A stretch of 64,000 nt of DNA from assembly GCF_032062135.1 (NCBI RefSeq), contig NC_092861.1, forward strand, positions 63,509,895-63,573,894, given 5' to 3'. Origin of the DNA: Pyxicephalus adspersus (taxonomy: Eukaryota > Chordata > Amphibia > Anura > Pyxicephalidae). A program made the position numbers and the translations under genes. Below are positions 36,929 through 49,535 of this stretch, one piece after another; positions within the stretch are counted from its first letter, which is position 1; every line of letters starts with the position of its first letter. A model generated the notes under the pieces. That model had not been told where the DNA came from and searched no databases. It saw only the letters and a list, made by a program, of their open reading frames with translations.

Positions 36929-37129
36929 CAACCCGTACCAACGGAACAACCCTGCACCCATCACTTTATCCAAGCCATATCATGCTTCTGCTCCAGCCCC
37001 TCAGATGTCCTGTTGGAAATGTGCGGGATAACCTGTACCAACGGAACAACCCTGCACCCATCACTTTATCCAAGCCATATCATGCTTCTGCTCCAGCCCC
37101 TCAGATGTCCTGTTGGAAATGTGCGGGAT
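36929..37129 (+). repeat. Tandem duplication of a 100 bp unit
   Basis: The unit starting ACCCGTACCAACGGAACAAC at 36931 recurs as ACCTGTACCAACGGAACAAC at 37031, exactly 100 bp on, and the copies stay identical through CTGTTGGAAATGTGCGGGAT. One mismatch was seen. This is either a recent tandem duplication or an assembly duplication. Confidence 0.9.
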
Positions 37130-39399
37130 TGTTGAAATCTGGAAAACAATTCAGGACACACACAACACACAAAGCCTACATTGCTTGAGGGTTTTGTGCA
37201 TTTTTCCAATTGTTGCACTGCTTGGTAACTTATTCAGAATGAATAGGCAGCGTTAATTCTAAACATGTTAGAGCACAACATAACACTTGTTAACGTACCA
37301 CAACTTAATTGATAGTTCAAAGTGCTGTAATCAGAGCAGTACAGGATGGATTCTGAGTGGGTACTAGCAGTTATTTTGCTTAGGAAAGGATTAGAAATCT
37401 GTTGAAAAATGTTGATGGTAGCCATAAACCTCCTCCTGGGTAGTATTTTGCAGGTTGCACAGTACTCAGGGTCCATCAGAGCAACAGATTATGTGACTTA
37501 ATGATCATTGTCATATGCCTGCATAACAATGGCACTATAAAATTATATATTGCATTTTATCAGCAATAATGTGTGAATGTAGCAGTGTAGTCTTTATTTG
37601 CTGTACAAGTTTGCTAAAAGTAGCTACAAAGTTCATGTGGAGTGGAGGAACTGGATTAATAAGTAACAGTTATAATGAACTTAAACCATTCTGATTTACA
37701 TGGGCAGCCTTGCCCTTTTCTTAGTCATCTTGACACTGAATTTTTAGAGACTTTTCTTCCTTGCACTAGACACAGATACACACCTATTCCAATACCTAGG
37801 TAAACAACAGCCGTGCCCGAATAAAACTTCTGTACCAGTCTTCAATGGATTCAGCCTTCTAGAAGGACCTTTTTTTAGCATCTCGCTAAGTGTCTTTATC
37901 TTGTAGGGGATGATAAGTGGCCTATGTGAACTGCATACTTCTGCATGTAAGGCCCTTGTATAACCACAACTTCCCAATTGTTCAGTAGGTGTTTAAAATA
38001 GCACATATGCTGACTGATTATCAGCACAAGTGGCCCAGAAACAGCCATTTTTGGCAGTGGATATGCATGTGTTTATTGGGGGAAGTAATGTTGCCATCTT
38101 ATTTTGTTTAGTAATCATTTGCTTACAACAGACACACAGATGAACTTTATCTCTGAATGTACTGAGATTCCAAAACCTTGATTTGTAATGTTTTGCCCCT
38201 GTGAATTGGTAAGCAGTAGCTGGTGGTAAAATTCAGGTTTAGCTATGTATGTGTTTTTTAGATTGTAGAAAGTTTGGGATGGTCTAATGATCTACCTGAA
38301 TGGTGGAAAGGTGCACAGTGAATTTGTTGGTGTACATGGGTTTCTTTGGACCTCCCTTACCAACATGCTGCATGATTTCCCCATCCAGTTACAGTAATCA
38401 CTATGAAACAAGTGCTGTGACTATTGTGAAGCAAAGTGTAATATGTTGCAGCTTTATAATGTGTGATGATAATAAGACAAGAATGCTACAATATTTAGCC
38501 AGTATGGCTGCATTTATTGTATTTTATGGTGTTTTACATCAAACAGCCTGTAGAGTACATGAAGGATTGTATTTCAGTATTTTAGTAGCTGTGTTTTCCT
38601 TTACATGAAAAGAAATGTTTAAAAGGAATAATCATCATCATGTTTGTAAAGGGAGGTAACAAGCTTGATTGGACTTCTAAGTATAAACCAGGGAAGGTCC
38701 TTCTGGATGGATTAGGCGATTTATGAATATAAACATTGTAAACAACTAGAACTGTGTAGGTTGGTATTTTAATGGCTTTGTATCTATGGTCACATAAAAT
38801 ACACTACTGTACTGTATAATCTGTGCATCAGAACTGAGATGTGGACAAGCACATTAAAGCAAAAGTTTGATGTTTTGCTGCCCTTTGTTCCTATTTTCCA
38901 GCCTCATCAACCTAGTAATGATATTTTGAAAATATCCTTTTAGTTTTCATTGCATATCTTATTTGAGACCCGGTGATATCCATATTGTATTTTGCACTTT
39001 TCTATCCAATGCAGGAAGATCGGTTGAGAGGCTGACAGGTTGCTGTACTTTGCTTCCTATTAACATTGTGGCACCTTGTGTAATATAGAATACCCCGGGT
39101 AATTCTCACTGGTAATGCTGAGCCTTCAAGAGTAAATACGCTGAAATTCAATAAATTAAAGGGGCAAACCAGGGACAGACAGCACGGGAAGAAAAGGGTT
39201 AGATTGTTCTGGATGTCCATGAGTCAGAAAATGAATTAGGATTATTTGTCTAGCCGCAGCTTCAAATGCACACTGCGAGAAGCAGACTGTGTTCATTGAA
39301 GTCATTTCAATGCAAGCAAGGCTTTAGAGAGATGAGTTAAAACCTTTGTCTGTTTTATTTCAGAACAGTCTGTACCCTGAATGGGGAGATTTAATTTTC
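37130..39399. other. Intronic sequence, no recognised feature
   Basis: Open frames at 37744-37977 (minus) and 38300-38608 (plus) carry no recognisable motif. Confidence 0.4.
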
Positions 39400-39552
39400 A
39401 CTTCCCCCACCTGCTAGATTGTAAGCTCTTCGGGGCAGGGTCCTCTCCTCCTGTATCACTGTCTGTATTCACCTGTCATTTGCAACCCCTATTTAATGTA
39501 CAACGCTGTGTAATATGTTGGCTCTTTATAAATCCTGTTTAGTAATAAAGGA
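39400..39552 (+). mobile_element. L2-like 3' tail
   Basis: CTGCTAGATTGTAAGCTCTT + CGGGGCAGGGTCCTCTCCTCCTG..., TGTATCACTGTCTGT, TGCAACCCCTATTTAATGTAC, GTGTAATATGTTGGCTCTTTATAAATCCTGTTTAGTAATAA. This is the clearest copy of the 3' UTR shared by the L2-like elements in this window. Confidence 0.75.
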
Positions 39553-40461
39553 ATAAGGGAATATAGTAATAACATGACAAGTTTCTTCCCCCTCTAATCA
39601 CACCATTCTGCAAGTTTCCACTTCACAAATAGGGTATAACAAAGGCCTAATTTTATCTAAACATAAGATGTATTTTTTCTTCTTCTAGCCGTGATTTGTC
39701 ACAAATCTTGGTTGCTCAGGTAAAATTGGATAGATGGGAGCTGTGGAGTGTTTTATTTTTCTATGCATTCACATAAGTCACACTACAGATTGTGTATCAC
39801 TGTATGTATTTTGTAATATGGAAATACTCTGTAGTATCTGCTTTACACCTAGATATTGTGTGTGGAATAACCAGTTTCCTGTATCTTTCCTGTTGAAGCT
39901 CCTCTAGCACAAAGTTCTTCCTGAACTGGTACAATTTACCTTGTGGAATGCTGTTTTTCTGCACTGTTTAGCAGGTTATGACATGGTGTGCTTTTGTTGT
40001 GAGAATCCAACAGGAACTCTCAGCTTTTCTGACAGGGTACACAAGCTGTGTAAGATTGAATGTGTTATTGCTACATGCTAATTTTATTGTTGTATGAAAT
40101 TGATGAAACACTTGGTAAAAAAAAGTCTATTTTATGGAATTGCTTTTCTTTTTACAATTTGGTTATACACTTTTCTGTAGGACTTGTCAGTGGGGGGTAT
40201 TCCTGGAAATCATTTGATTTATAACCCTGTACAATCAAACACAAAGAGAAGCTTTATTCTGCATATGGTTCTCTAGTCCAGGGGGAATATCACCGACAGT
40301 CTGGGCTCACAGGAAGTGGTTGAGGGAGGCTGGCCATCATTCAGTTTGGAGGGGAGATAAACTACTCAACAGGGAAAAGATATGAGAAGCATTCCAGCAA
40401 AAAGCTGCTTTATTTATCTTGTCAAGTGCTGGGTAAAACTGCAATTGTTTTTTAACCATTT
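39553..40461. other. Intronic sequence, no recognised feature
   Basis: Nothing supportable. Confidence 0.4.
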
Positions 40462-40571
40462 NNNNNNNNNNNNNNNNNNNNNNNNNNNNNNNNNNNNNNN
40501 NNNNNNNNNNNNNNNNNNNNNNNNNNNNNNNNNNNNNNNNNNNNNNNNNNNNNNNNNNNNNNNNNNNNNNN
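40462..40571. other. Assembly gap (110 N)
   Basis: A run of N. The flanks (TTTTTTAACCATTT and TCAGGCAAACTGCC) show no tandem repeat. Confidence 0.99.
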
Positions 40572-41019
40572 TCAGGCAAACTGCCATTGAAACAGATTTT
40601 TTATTGTTTTCCTATTTCATTTATGGATCTCCCCAGCTGTCCTGGAATTTTCTGACCATAATTCAAAATTGCATGTAAAATATGAACACTGAGCGCGTTT
40701 CTTGATGGGTCCGACTGTGTCAGGTGGTATGTCAGGTTTTTAATTTGAATTTTTTTCTGGGGAATTCATGACTTCTTTGAGGACCTGCACCATCTTACTT
40801 GGAGTTCAAAAATAAAGCTTTATGACATATATAGTGGCTTTATGATTTTTTTAAGTGGTATACAGGAATTGTCTTGGATTCCCTGGGCAGTATGGGTCAG
40901 GGACAGATCTTATATAAATTTCAATTTGATCTTTTTGGGCAGCATGTTTTGTAGATCAGCATTGTGACTTTACTGAGGGTGACATGATTGTGTCTCTGCA
41001 AAGTGGCCCTCCGATCCCT

Positions 41020-41020
41020 A

Positions 41021-41075
<55 letters not shown>

Positions 41076-41210
41076 AATAATAATAATAAACAGGATTGAT
41101 ATAATGCCAACATATTACACAGCACTGCACGGTAAATTGGGGTTGCAAATGACAGACACAGACAGTGACACAGGAGGAGAGGATATATTATTCTCCTTGT
41201 CATTTCTCCC
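41020..41210 (-). mobile_element. L2-like 3' tail with (TTA)n, minus orientation
   Basis: About 17 TTA triplets (41022-41072) and AATAATAATAA are followed by CAGGATTGATATAATGCCAA + CATATTACACAGCACTGCAC, GGGGTTGCAAATGACAGACA, ACAGTGACACAGGAGGAGAG. The poly-Leu/Ile frames on both strands come from the microsatellite. Confidence 0.75.
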
Positions 41211-42647
41211 CCACACCTCCTTCCTTGGTGACATCTGGGTACATGGTAATGTGTCCTACTCATGTTATAGTATTCTGACCCAGCAGCCAATTGCCATGCA
41301 TGAGCACCGTCACTTGCCTGGCACTCGCTGCAATGGAGGAAGGAGCATAGGTAAGGTGAGCATAAGAGAATCTGTATTGAGTAGTATTCTCGCATGGGCA
41401 AGGTGGCAGTGAATGTTTAATCTGGTGCATATTTCCGGACATTTAATGAGAAAGCACTGATGCCAGAGACAGCCCATCAACTGGCAATTTCTGAAAGTGG
41501 TTTTTAGTAACAGCCTTTCCTTCAAAGCCCAAAATAGTCCTCTATCTTGGGTTTAAAACAGAACCGCGTCAGGTAGGACCTTTTTGCCATTAGATGGGCC
41601 TCCTTATTTGCAGCCTGCCTGTTATTCAACGTAGAAGAGGGCTGTGCTCATGGCACCCCGTACTTATATACAATGGTTCAGAGAGCGGGCCAACAAGGAA
41701 TAGCCGAGAAGAAGGATGTCTCATGACCAACATGATTATATTTATAAAAAGGTAAGTATCAGTTGATAGATTATTGTGTATGAAGAATAAATGTTGTTTT
41801 ATAGTACAAAGGTAGACTATACAGTAATGTGTGGCAGAGCATGGATTATATGAATGTGGACAGCACTGCTGAATAGCCAAAGTTATACATTGCATACAGA
41901 CAAGTGTCCTGTACTGTCCCTAGACATTGCTAACAGCGCTAATAACTAAAACTTCCTGAGATGTGACTACTGATTTACAAGTTCTGAGGTAATAAGTTAT
42001 TGTCAATCTACATGGGAAGTGGACAGTTATCAAACAAGCAGAAAATAGATCCCCACTTTATGATTTTTCTTTTGTCAGTAGTATTCTGTGTCCATTAGGC
42101 ATCAATGGGCTAATAATTCATACAAGTTTCCGATGGTAAAGTACATATTAATCTCTTCCTGTATTCCCATGAACACCACTAGGACATCTGTCACATGCAA
42201 TAATCCTTGCATCAATTGACTTCTTTCCCATTAAGCCCGTCTCACCCCAGATGGCTAAAAGAGACTCACTGGGAATTGAGGAGTTAATAAATGTATTGAT
42301 TGTTGCATTTATTTACATTGGCACTGGACATTCTCTCATTATTTATTTGTTTCTTCATAATTGAGCAGTTGATTCACAACGTTTCTGAAATAAAAGCAGG
42401 CAGATCAGCAGTTCAGCCTTTTACAAATCCCTTCCGCTAACTAATTCAAGTGCTCATTCAGTCTGGCTTAGAAATGGGGCTCAAGCTGGCTTCAGCAATC
42501 TGTTTTGAGGCCGTAATCAGGTGAAAAATTGCTTTTTTTTTAAATCATGTCTTATTATCAAAAAATGACTTTCTAAATTTAGAATATAATAGATGGACTT
42601 GGCAGTCAGTAGCTACAAATACAAACATTATTTAATGTGTATATGTG
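41211..42647. other. Intronic sequence, no recognised feature
   Basis: Nothing supportable beyond short open frames. Confidence 0.4.
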
Positions 42648-42751
42648 AGAGTAAGAAAAAGGAGTAAGAAAAAGGAGTAAGAAAAAGGAGTAAGAAAAAG
42701 GAGTAAGAAAAAGGAGTAAGAAAAAGGAGTAAGAAAAAGGAGTAAGAAAGT
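42648..42751. repeat. 13 bp minisatellite, 8 units
   Basis: The unit GTAAGAAAAAGGA starts at 42651, 42664, 42677, 42690, 42703, 42716, 42729 and 42742. Units are essentially identical. The purine-only strand could form triplex or slipped structures. Confidence 0.95.
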
Positions 42752-45459
42752 AGTTAGCTGTAGAATGTTCTACATTTACATTCTACATTTTGTTTTTTTT
42801 GGCCTATTGAGATCCTTCTTTTATCCTGGAGAGTAAAAGTGGACTTGTTGCTCTTTATTTCCAAACCAGTTAAAGGTGAAACCATTGGAATCGTAATCTG
42901 CCCATAATCAAACGCATATCTTTAGTCAATATGTGAAAAATATTTAATGGTTTTTAAGGCTCTGCTACATTTAGGTAATTGTAACAAGCAATACACCTTA
43001 GCAAATATGCAATAGTTGTATGGATGCCAAGTATGCTTTATCTCCTATGTAATGAGCTATAATTTTTTTATTGTAATTAATATAATTAATTAGGTATATA
43101 TGTACAACAAATGTTCCAGTTATATGGAAACCACTTTCACTGCCTGTGTTTAGAAGATCTATGCTTGATAAAACTGACTGGGTGATCTCTACATGGGATT
43201 TTATAGAATAGGTAATAAATGTAGACTTGGCGCTATACACAATTGCCTCTAGAATTTTTTTTTTTGCCTTCTTAGATTTACTGCACATATGCAGGCAGCA
43301 TTCACTGTATGCATGCATGTGATTACGTGTTTTAGCTTAAACATTTTAGGTCACACTAGCAGCATATATTTGGTGAAGGTTTGGAAGAGTTCATTTCACC
43401 TAGGTAAGATTGACACTGGAGCTAATTGTATATGGAAATGATAAAGTTGTCCCACAAACTGAACCTTGTAAAGGATCCATATGTCTATAGGTTCAACATC
43501 TTTTGGTGTTGGAATCTCTGGCACCCACCTATTTAGGCAACCACCCCCCTCCAGGAAAAATTCAACTTTTGGCATCTCTTTGGAGGGTACACCGTTTGTA
43601 TTTCGGACAAGCTGGGCTTTCTCATGCCGATCAAGCTTACAATGTGATATTCCTCCCCACAGTAGAAAATCATATGTGGCTTTGCACGGCACAGGAACAG
43701 TCATAATTATCAGTTGTTTGCAGCTCCAGATCCTTTCCAAGAAGGTCAGACGTGTCTGGCTGGGTCACAGGTGGAAAGCGCAAATACATCTGCATAATCC
43801 CAAGTCATCTTGTCTACAGAATAATAGGTTCTGAATAGATCTTAGCAGCAGAAAACCTAAACCTTCAAAATGAGACCTTCAAAGGCAACATTGCTTCTCT
43901 AGAAAAGAGAACTCTTACTATTTTGTGTAGCCAGGAAGTATGTTGTTCCATCACAAGCGTGTACAATATTCGAGTCGTTTGTTTTTCTGTGATGGAAAGT
44001 TACTGGAATGCCAAATTGACTTGATTATCGTTAGTGCATACAACATGACTTGTGTGCTTTCAATTAAAATTTACCAATGAGTCTGATCAGAAATTTAAGA
44101 ATTGATTGTTTATTAAATGGAACAGCATGTCGAACTCTTGGCTATATAGAAAATAATGGCAAATGATACATAAATGTTCCTCTACTGCTAATGGTCTCTT
44201 CTATTTAAAGAAAGTCACCAGAATTGTTAAGATCAGCAGCACGAAGTTGTTAATGAAAATGTTTTCTGGCCTTCTGAGCTCCTATAGAGTTGTTTTATGT
44301 CAAATCTGCACAATATTTATTATTTTTTTTTTTCAAATGAAATCATACTGAATTATAGCTCTTACGATTCAGCGGTCGAAGCTGAGTTACAGCCTTTACA
44401 GTTTCCATAATTATGAGCTAAAAATATTGGTAAGGGACACGATTAAGCTGTAGTTATCTAGTTGTTGCTGTAACAAATCTGATAGCTCCTTTTTAAAGTA
44501 AAACACAATGACATTATGTCTGTACCCATACATACAGCTGATCCCTCTACTTCAAATAGCTGTACATCGTTCTCTGCATGCCATCCTAAGGGATGGAGTA
44601 TGTGGCACCGGTTTATACTCTTTATTTATTTCAATCTCTGGAACCACCAAATGTTTGGTGACATCACCAAATCCCCAGAAATGTTGTTTGTAGACACCCT
44701 CGCATACCAATGAGTGCATACTTTAGGTTTGACTTTTTAAGCTACTGCCAATGCCCAATAAATATAAAGCACGATTTTGACATGTAATACTTCAAGTTTT
44801 TGAGCTGCAATATTTGTGCAAAAAAGCAGTTCTCAGAAGCCTAATTTTAGAATATTTTTAAATGCTGACTGTTCCAACAAGCCTTTGTGGAATGTTTATG
44901 GACTATTACCAATGTAACTGAAGGGTAAAGTTATCTCCTATATTATTTAGATTCTCTTGTTTTCTTAGTGCTTAAAGCTGATACATTTATGTATGCAAGC
45001 TAAATTGTATGTGTGTAGGTTTGCTAGTTCTTGCTTGTCTGATTTCCTGTGTTTTTCTTATCTAGTTGAATAAATAGTGTGAAAATTCTTACCATGGTAT
45101 ATGTGATGTCCTTTTTATTAGCGAAATGTTGAACTGCGCAATGAGTCATTCTATTTCTTGTTTATGCAGATCTAATATAATTTTTAGAAAATACATTAGC
45201 AGTTTCATCTTGGAGAGCCAGTAAAAAGCAGCACGTTTTCTGATCTGCATGACAGAAAAAATGTCTTGGCTGTTTGTGTGCTAATTTCTTAGAAATGTAT
45301 CTGTAGCATAGTAATTACACGTGAATGCTTTTAACAAGAACCAATCTGGAGCCAAAAAAATAATAGCTAAACTTTTTACTCCTTGTGAGTCCTCCCATGA
45401 TACGAACAGATAAAATGTGGGCTTTTCCTTTTAAAATCCTTCATTTTTTTGTGTGCATA
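42752..45459. other. Intronic sequence; unassigned open frames at 43396-43834
   Basis: Overlapping open frames of 114 codons (43396-43740, minus) and 117 codons (43481-43834, plus) lie in a block with fewer stops than its surroundings. Neither matches a family I know. Nothing else was recognised. Confidence 0.35.
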
Positions 45460-45562
45460 TACACACAGAAGTATGTGTGTATATGCACACACATACTTCT
45501 CCTACATAATGAAAATCTTACTTAATGGAAGGCACCTTTCATTATGTAGAAGTATGTGTGTG
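45460..45562. repeat. Three-armed inverted-repeat cluster
   Basis: AGAAGTATGTGTGT, ATAT, then GCACACACATACTTCT form a perfect 14-16 bp-arm hairpin at 45467-45500. The second arm plus CTACATAATGAAA is inverted again at about 45537-45560 (TTTCATTATGTAGAAGTATG). The result is alternative stem pairings within 100 bp. Confidence 0.8.
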
Positions 45563-46827
45563 CATTTTCATTTATTATCGTTTTGAATGTAACAGTTATT
45601 ACTGCTTTTGAGCCCTAGGTTTACACTTAAGTGAAAGAAAAATTTCTGTTTCCCTATATTTTATCCCTTTTTCCTAAGAGCTTTACTTTTATTATGTCTC
45701 TATTAGCTTAAATAATCACACTGATCCTAAATAATAGGATATTTATTAATGGAGATAAGAATGAACAAATATATAATAATTAAGAGACCCTTGAAGATTG
45801 GTTACAAGGACAAAACAAAGTGATACATTACACAAAGTGTCCGTCTTCTATATCCCGTATCCCCAAAGAAGATAGAGAATAAGAGTGTGAGGGTGTAGGA
45901 GCCAGAGCATGTAAGAAGGTATGAGGGTGTCGGTGTAAGAGAGAGATTGGCAGGACTTCGTATCACATTCAGCCATAGCCATGTATCCACCCCTCATTCA
46001 GGTGTCCTCCCAACCCTTCTTCTGGGATCCCCTGCCTATGTGTGCCTGTAGACATCCTCCAGCAGATGGCACTGTTGTATTGGGGGCAAGTCCCTTGACT
46101 CAGTTGACTAGTTGGTCTAAGCACCTTTGACTCAGATAGTTGTGATGTCCATAACCCAAGCAGGATAACTGGAGAAGCTTTTGAAATAGATCTCTAGGAG
46201 ATGTTATCTTCTGTTCTGACTGCTTGGCCAATAACTCCTGCTGAAACCTTCTCCCAGTTTTGTCCTTGGGGACATTGCAAAGTCAACCCCCACCAAGGCT
46301 CACCAACATTCGCATACAACACATTATTTCAAATGGATTATGCATAAGTGCTGAATTTATACAACAAATGTTGTGCACTCCAACTTTATTTTTAGTTAAA
46401 AAAACCACAGTTTGTATTCAGGTTGTTTATTTAAATATTTACTGTACATATTAATTATACAAATGTATAACATTTTATACTAGAGTTACATTGGTGGTTA
46501 AAGTAATTTCCTCTACCACCCCGGGAGTAAGTGCAAATTTAAAACAACCTGGAGAGTTTTCTGGACAACTGGTTTCATTGGAGGGAGTACAAGTAATGTT
46601 AAGGCTGCCCAGGTTTGGCATCAGTATTTTTCTTTCTTTAGGGTAGTGTTTTAGGGTTAAGGGGTAAATGTAATGGATAGCTAAGGATGGCGTCAGGTTG
46701 AAGTCTTCAGGGGTAGTGTTTATGAATTATTTTTTTTTTTGAGGTTATGTACAGATTGTCTCAAGAAAATGCACGTTAACTATTTTATATTTCTTGTCAA
46801 TTTAAAAGGCCTGGCATTAAAACTGAG
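45563..46827. other. Intronic sequence, no recognised feature
   Basis: The minus-strand frame 45802-45990 is short and motif-free. Nothing else was recognised. Confidence 0.4.
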
Positions 46828-47247
46828 GCACAAAATACCTTTCTTACAGGGCCCTTAGGGATTTAGGGATTTTAAATGGGCACAGACACAATCACAAAAT
46901 CAACAATTTCTAAAAAATAATCAACTTTTATTTACAGTTATTAAAAACAAGAAGACAAACATAATTCCATCAGCATGCAACCCATTATACTCAAAACACA
47001 GAATTCATATATTTAGCATATTGTTCACTCCTTGGGCCCAAGGTTAGAAAGTAAATACAGATATCTTATCTGATACAGACAATATAATACCTTTCATTAT
47101 CGTTTGTTTTCTGGAATCATGTTTGTCTTTTGGTTTTTAATATTTGTAAATAAAAATTGATGATTTTATAGAAATTGTTGATTTTGTGATTGTGTCTGTG
47201 CCCATTTAAAATCCCTAAGTGCCCCTGTGAGAAAGGTATTTTGTGTC
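46828..47247. repeat. Long intronic inverted repeat (about 140 bp arms)
   Basis: The left arm (46828-46969) runs ACAAAATACCTTTCTTACAGG, AAATGGGCACAGACACAATC, ACAAAATCAACAATTTCTA, AAGACAAACATAATTCCA. The right arm (47112-47247) is the reverse complement with scattered differences (TGGAATCATGTTTGTCTT...GATTGTGTCTGTGCCCATTT...AAAGGTATTTTGTGT). The spacer is about 142 bp. In an LRRC1 pre-mRNA it would fold into a long duplex. Confidence 0.85.
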
Positions 47248-49224
47248 TATGTAGTATTTGATGTTGGACACACAAAAGACTAACGTAAGCATGAATATTG
47301 TATATATTAAAACACTGCATGCAGAGAAACCCAATGTAACAGAAAATGCTTGCATGATGAAGAGTGTTTCCACTGGTAATTAGCACACGAAGCATAGCTT
47401 GTATGGATCAATTTGTGTAAGGCGCACACAATATCCGGTTAATTAAAGTACTAGATGAAGTTTTTCTTAAATGTATTTTCCAGTATTGGCATAAAAATTA
47501 ATAGCAGCTTCATCACAACCAAGTTAAAGGAGGCAAGTGTAGTTCTAAGCAAATATAAAACAAACAATTTCTTGTAATTACTTTTAAGTAATTAAATTCA
47601 CAGTTATTTTTCTTTCTCTACCCTGCACACAGATGTCAGACATACAGCTAAAGATTTTCAATTATGAGTTAGTCAGGTTTAATATATTGCATCCTACTAA
47701 CACTATCTAAAATGTATTTGGATAATGGCATTACTTAAAGTGTATGTATAGATATAAGGCTTTCTTTAGTTTGTATAGAATAGAGAAGGATAAATCTCTT
47801 GATCATGTTTTTAGCTAGGTCTTTGTCCTCACTAAGTAGGCTCACCTTCCGTATTAGTCCCGCTCGCCATTGTTACAGAGTCTGAAAGAGTAAGTTTAAA
47901 CTTTATTCTCTACTTATATCCAAAATCTAATAAATGAAAAGTTTGGGCCGTTTGTATGCTTTAAAGCATATGTGAAGCCAAAATAAAAAGTGTCATTCAT
48001 CCCTATGTTACATGCACATTTTGCCATATTTTATTAATTTTCAGACCCCAAAAGTGTAAAACAGTAGCTGTTATATGCTCTGCTCCTGTTGGCCTTTTCT
48101 AGTTGTCTTTTATAGAGCTACTTAACCAATTCCGCTCTTCTCTTCAACAACATAACCGTTACCTTTTGTAATCCTAGGATAGGAATGGAGAGGTTTTTAT
48201 AGCCTTTTTAAAATTACACAAAAAGTGCAAAGAGGATAACCAAAAGCTTTTAATTTTTGGCAAGATCAGCAGAATTTTCCCCAAGTGGTTCACTTCTGAT
48301 TCCCTAGTGGCTCGCCTTTGACACCCTAGTGGCTCCTGATACCCGGCAGCTGGGTAAAAAACCTCCCCTAATCCTCCCTTGAGGCTGCATCATGGGACCA
48401 GATTCTGCATGAACTTGTGAAGTGACTTTTGTCACAGGCCCCCGGCTACTGCAAATGTGAACAAGACCAAACAGACCAGAATAGTGCAAAGAGCAGTAAT
48501 TCATTGTTGAGGTTTACAGACAGTTTACATAAAAAGAGAAAACGATAGCATAGTGGGACCTCAAAACATGGATAATGCGTATTTGGAACTGTAAAGGGAG
48601 ATAAGGAGGAAGGCTGTATAACTGAAAAGTTTTATTACTGCTGCCGGCTGTGCAGTCTGTCACTGTAAATTATCACCTTTTGAAGCTAACGGTTCTGTTT
48701 TACAAAACTCTTGGGAGGTATAAAAGTTAATATAGGGAATTCATTAGAGTTGTGCGTAAAAACAGATTGTGAATATTTATAATCGTGAAACTTCACATCT
48801 TCTGCAGTACTTACAAATTGTGAGAGGCTTCCATGTAACACAAGTCAGGACCTTGGTTGGCTGTCCGTGCATCAAGGGGGAGCAGATGAGTGTGTCTGAA
48901 ATGCAGAGTGACACTTCGCTTGAAACTGCCAAAGGAAAAAAGAACAATGTCTGTTTTCGGTTCAACACCGCACAGAATGCACGAGCAGATGCATCCTAAA
49001 ATATGCTTATGTGAATACATTAACTTGACATGTTTATCTTAACAGGCATGGTGTGGTGACAGAATCTCTAGAAAATTAACTAGTAATATAAAAAGAGTAA
49101 ATGAAGACTGTATACCTAAAGGAAATCCAGAATCGGGGCAAAACAAAAGCAAGAGTAACATAAGACATATTGGCGGGCATGGAACACAATGGATAAGTAG
49201 AATCAAAATGTATAAATAGAAAAC
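47248..49224. other. Intronic sequence, no firm feature
   Basis: A palindromic GCTTTAAAGC at about 47960 followed by AAGCCAAAATAAAAAG looks like a diverged terminus of the TTAA-flanked frog MITE type, but no matching end was found. Confidence 0.35.
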
Positions 49225-49535
49225 GGTGCTGGTTTCTGCTTATACTGTTACTTTACCCTGATCTGTTCCTACCAGCGGCAGAAGAGGACAGGTGATGTCT
49301 CTTCTGCAATAAACATTCTTACCTGCCTGATTGTTGTCCTCCAATGTCAAAACTCACTGAGGTACGCATGTGCAGCTAAGCTGTGCAGGAGTTATGTCTT
49401 CCTGGCCTAGGCCAATCAAGATGACTGAACATTAAACAAAAAAGGAAAAAGATGGCATCCCCTGTCTCTTCAGCAATAAAGGGCCAGCCTGATCACAATT
49501 TTTACATTTTTGGGTTTAGTTCAGCTTTGGGAGGT
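49225..49535. mobile_element. Fragment of a TTAA-type MITE (probable)
   Basis: The right end TTTTTGGGTTTAGTTCAGCTTT resembles the inverted terminus of the element at 27438-28317 (TTTCTGGGTTTAGGTACGCT). Internal inverted similarity is present: GAAGAGGACAGGTGATGTCTC...TTCTGCAATAAA against GCATCCCCTGTCTCTTCAGCAATAAA. The flanking TTAA is missing at the right (CTTTGGG) and the left end is unclear. Confidence 0.4.

Noticed and set aside
40984..41412. Leu/Ile-rich frames resembling membrane segments
   Set aside because: Produced by the (TTA)n microsatellite.
42648..42751. CRISPR-like regular repeat
   Set aside because: Contiguous 13 bp units with no spacers in a vertebrate genome; it is a minisatellite.
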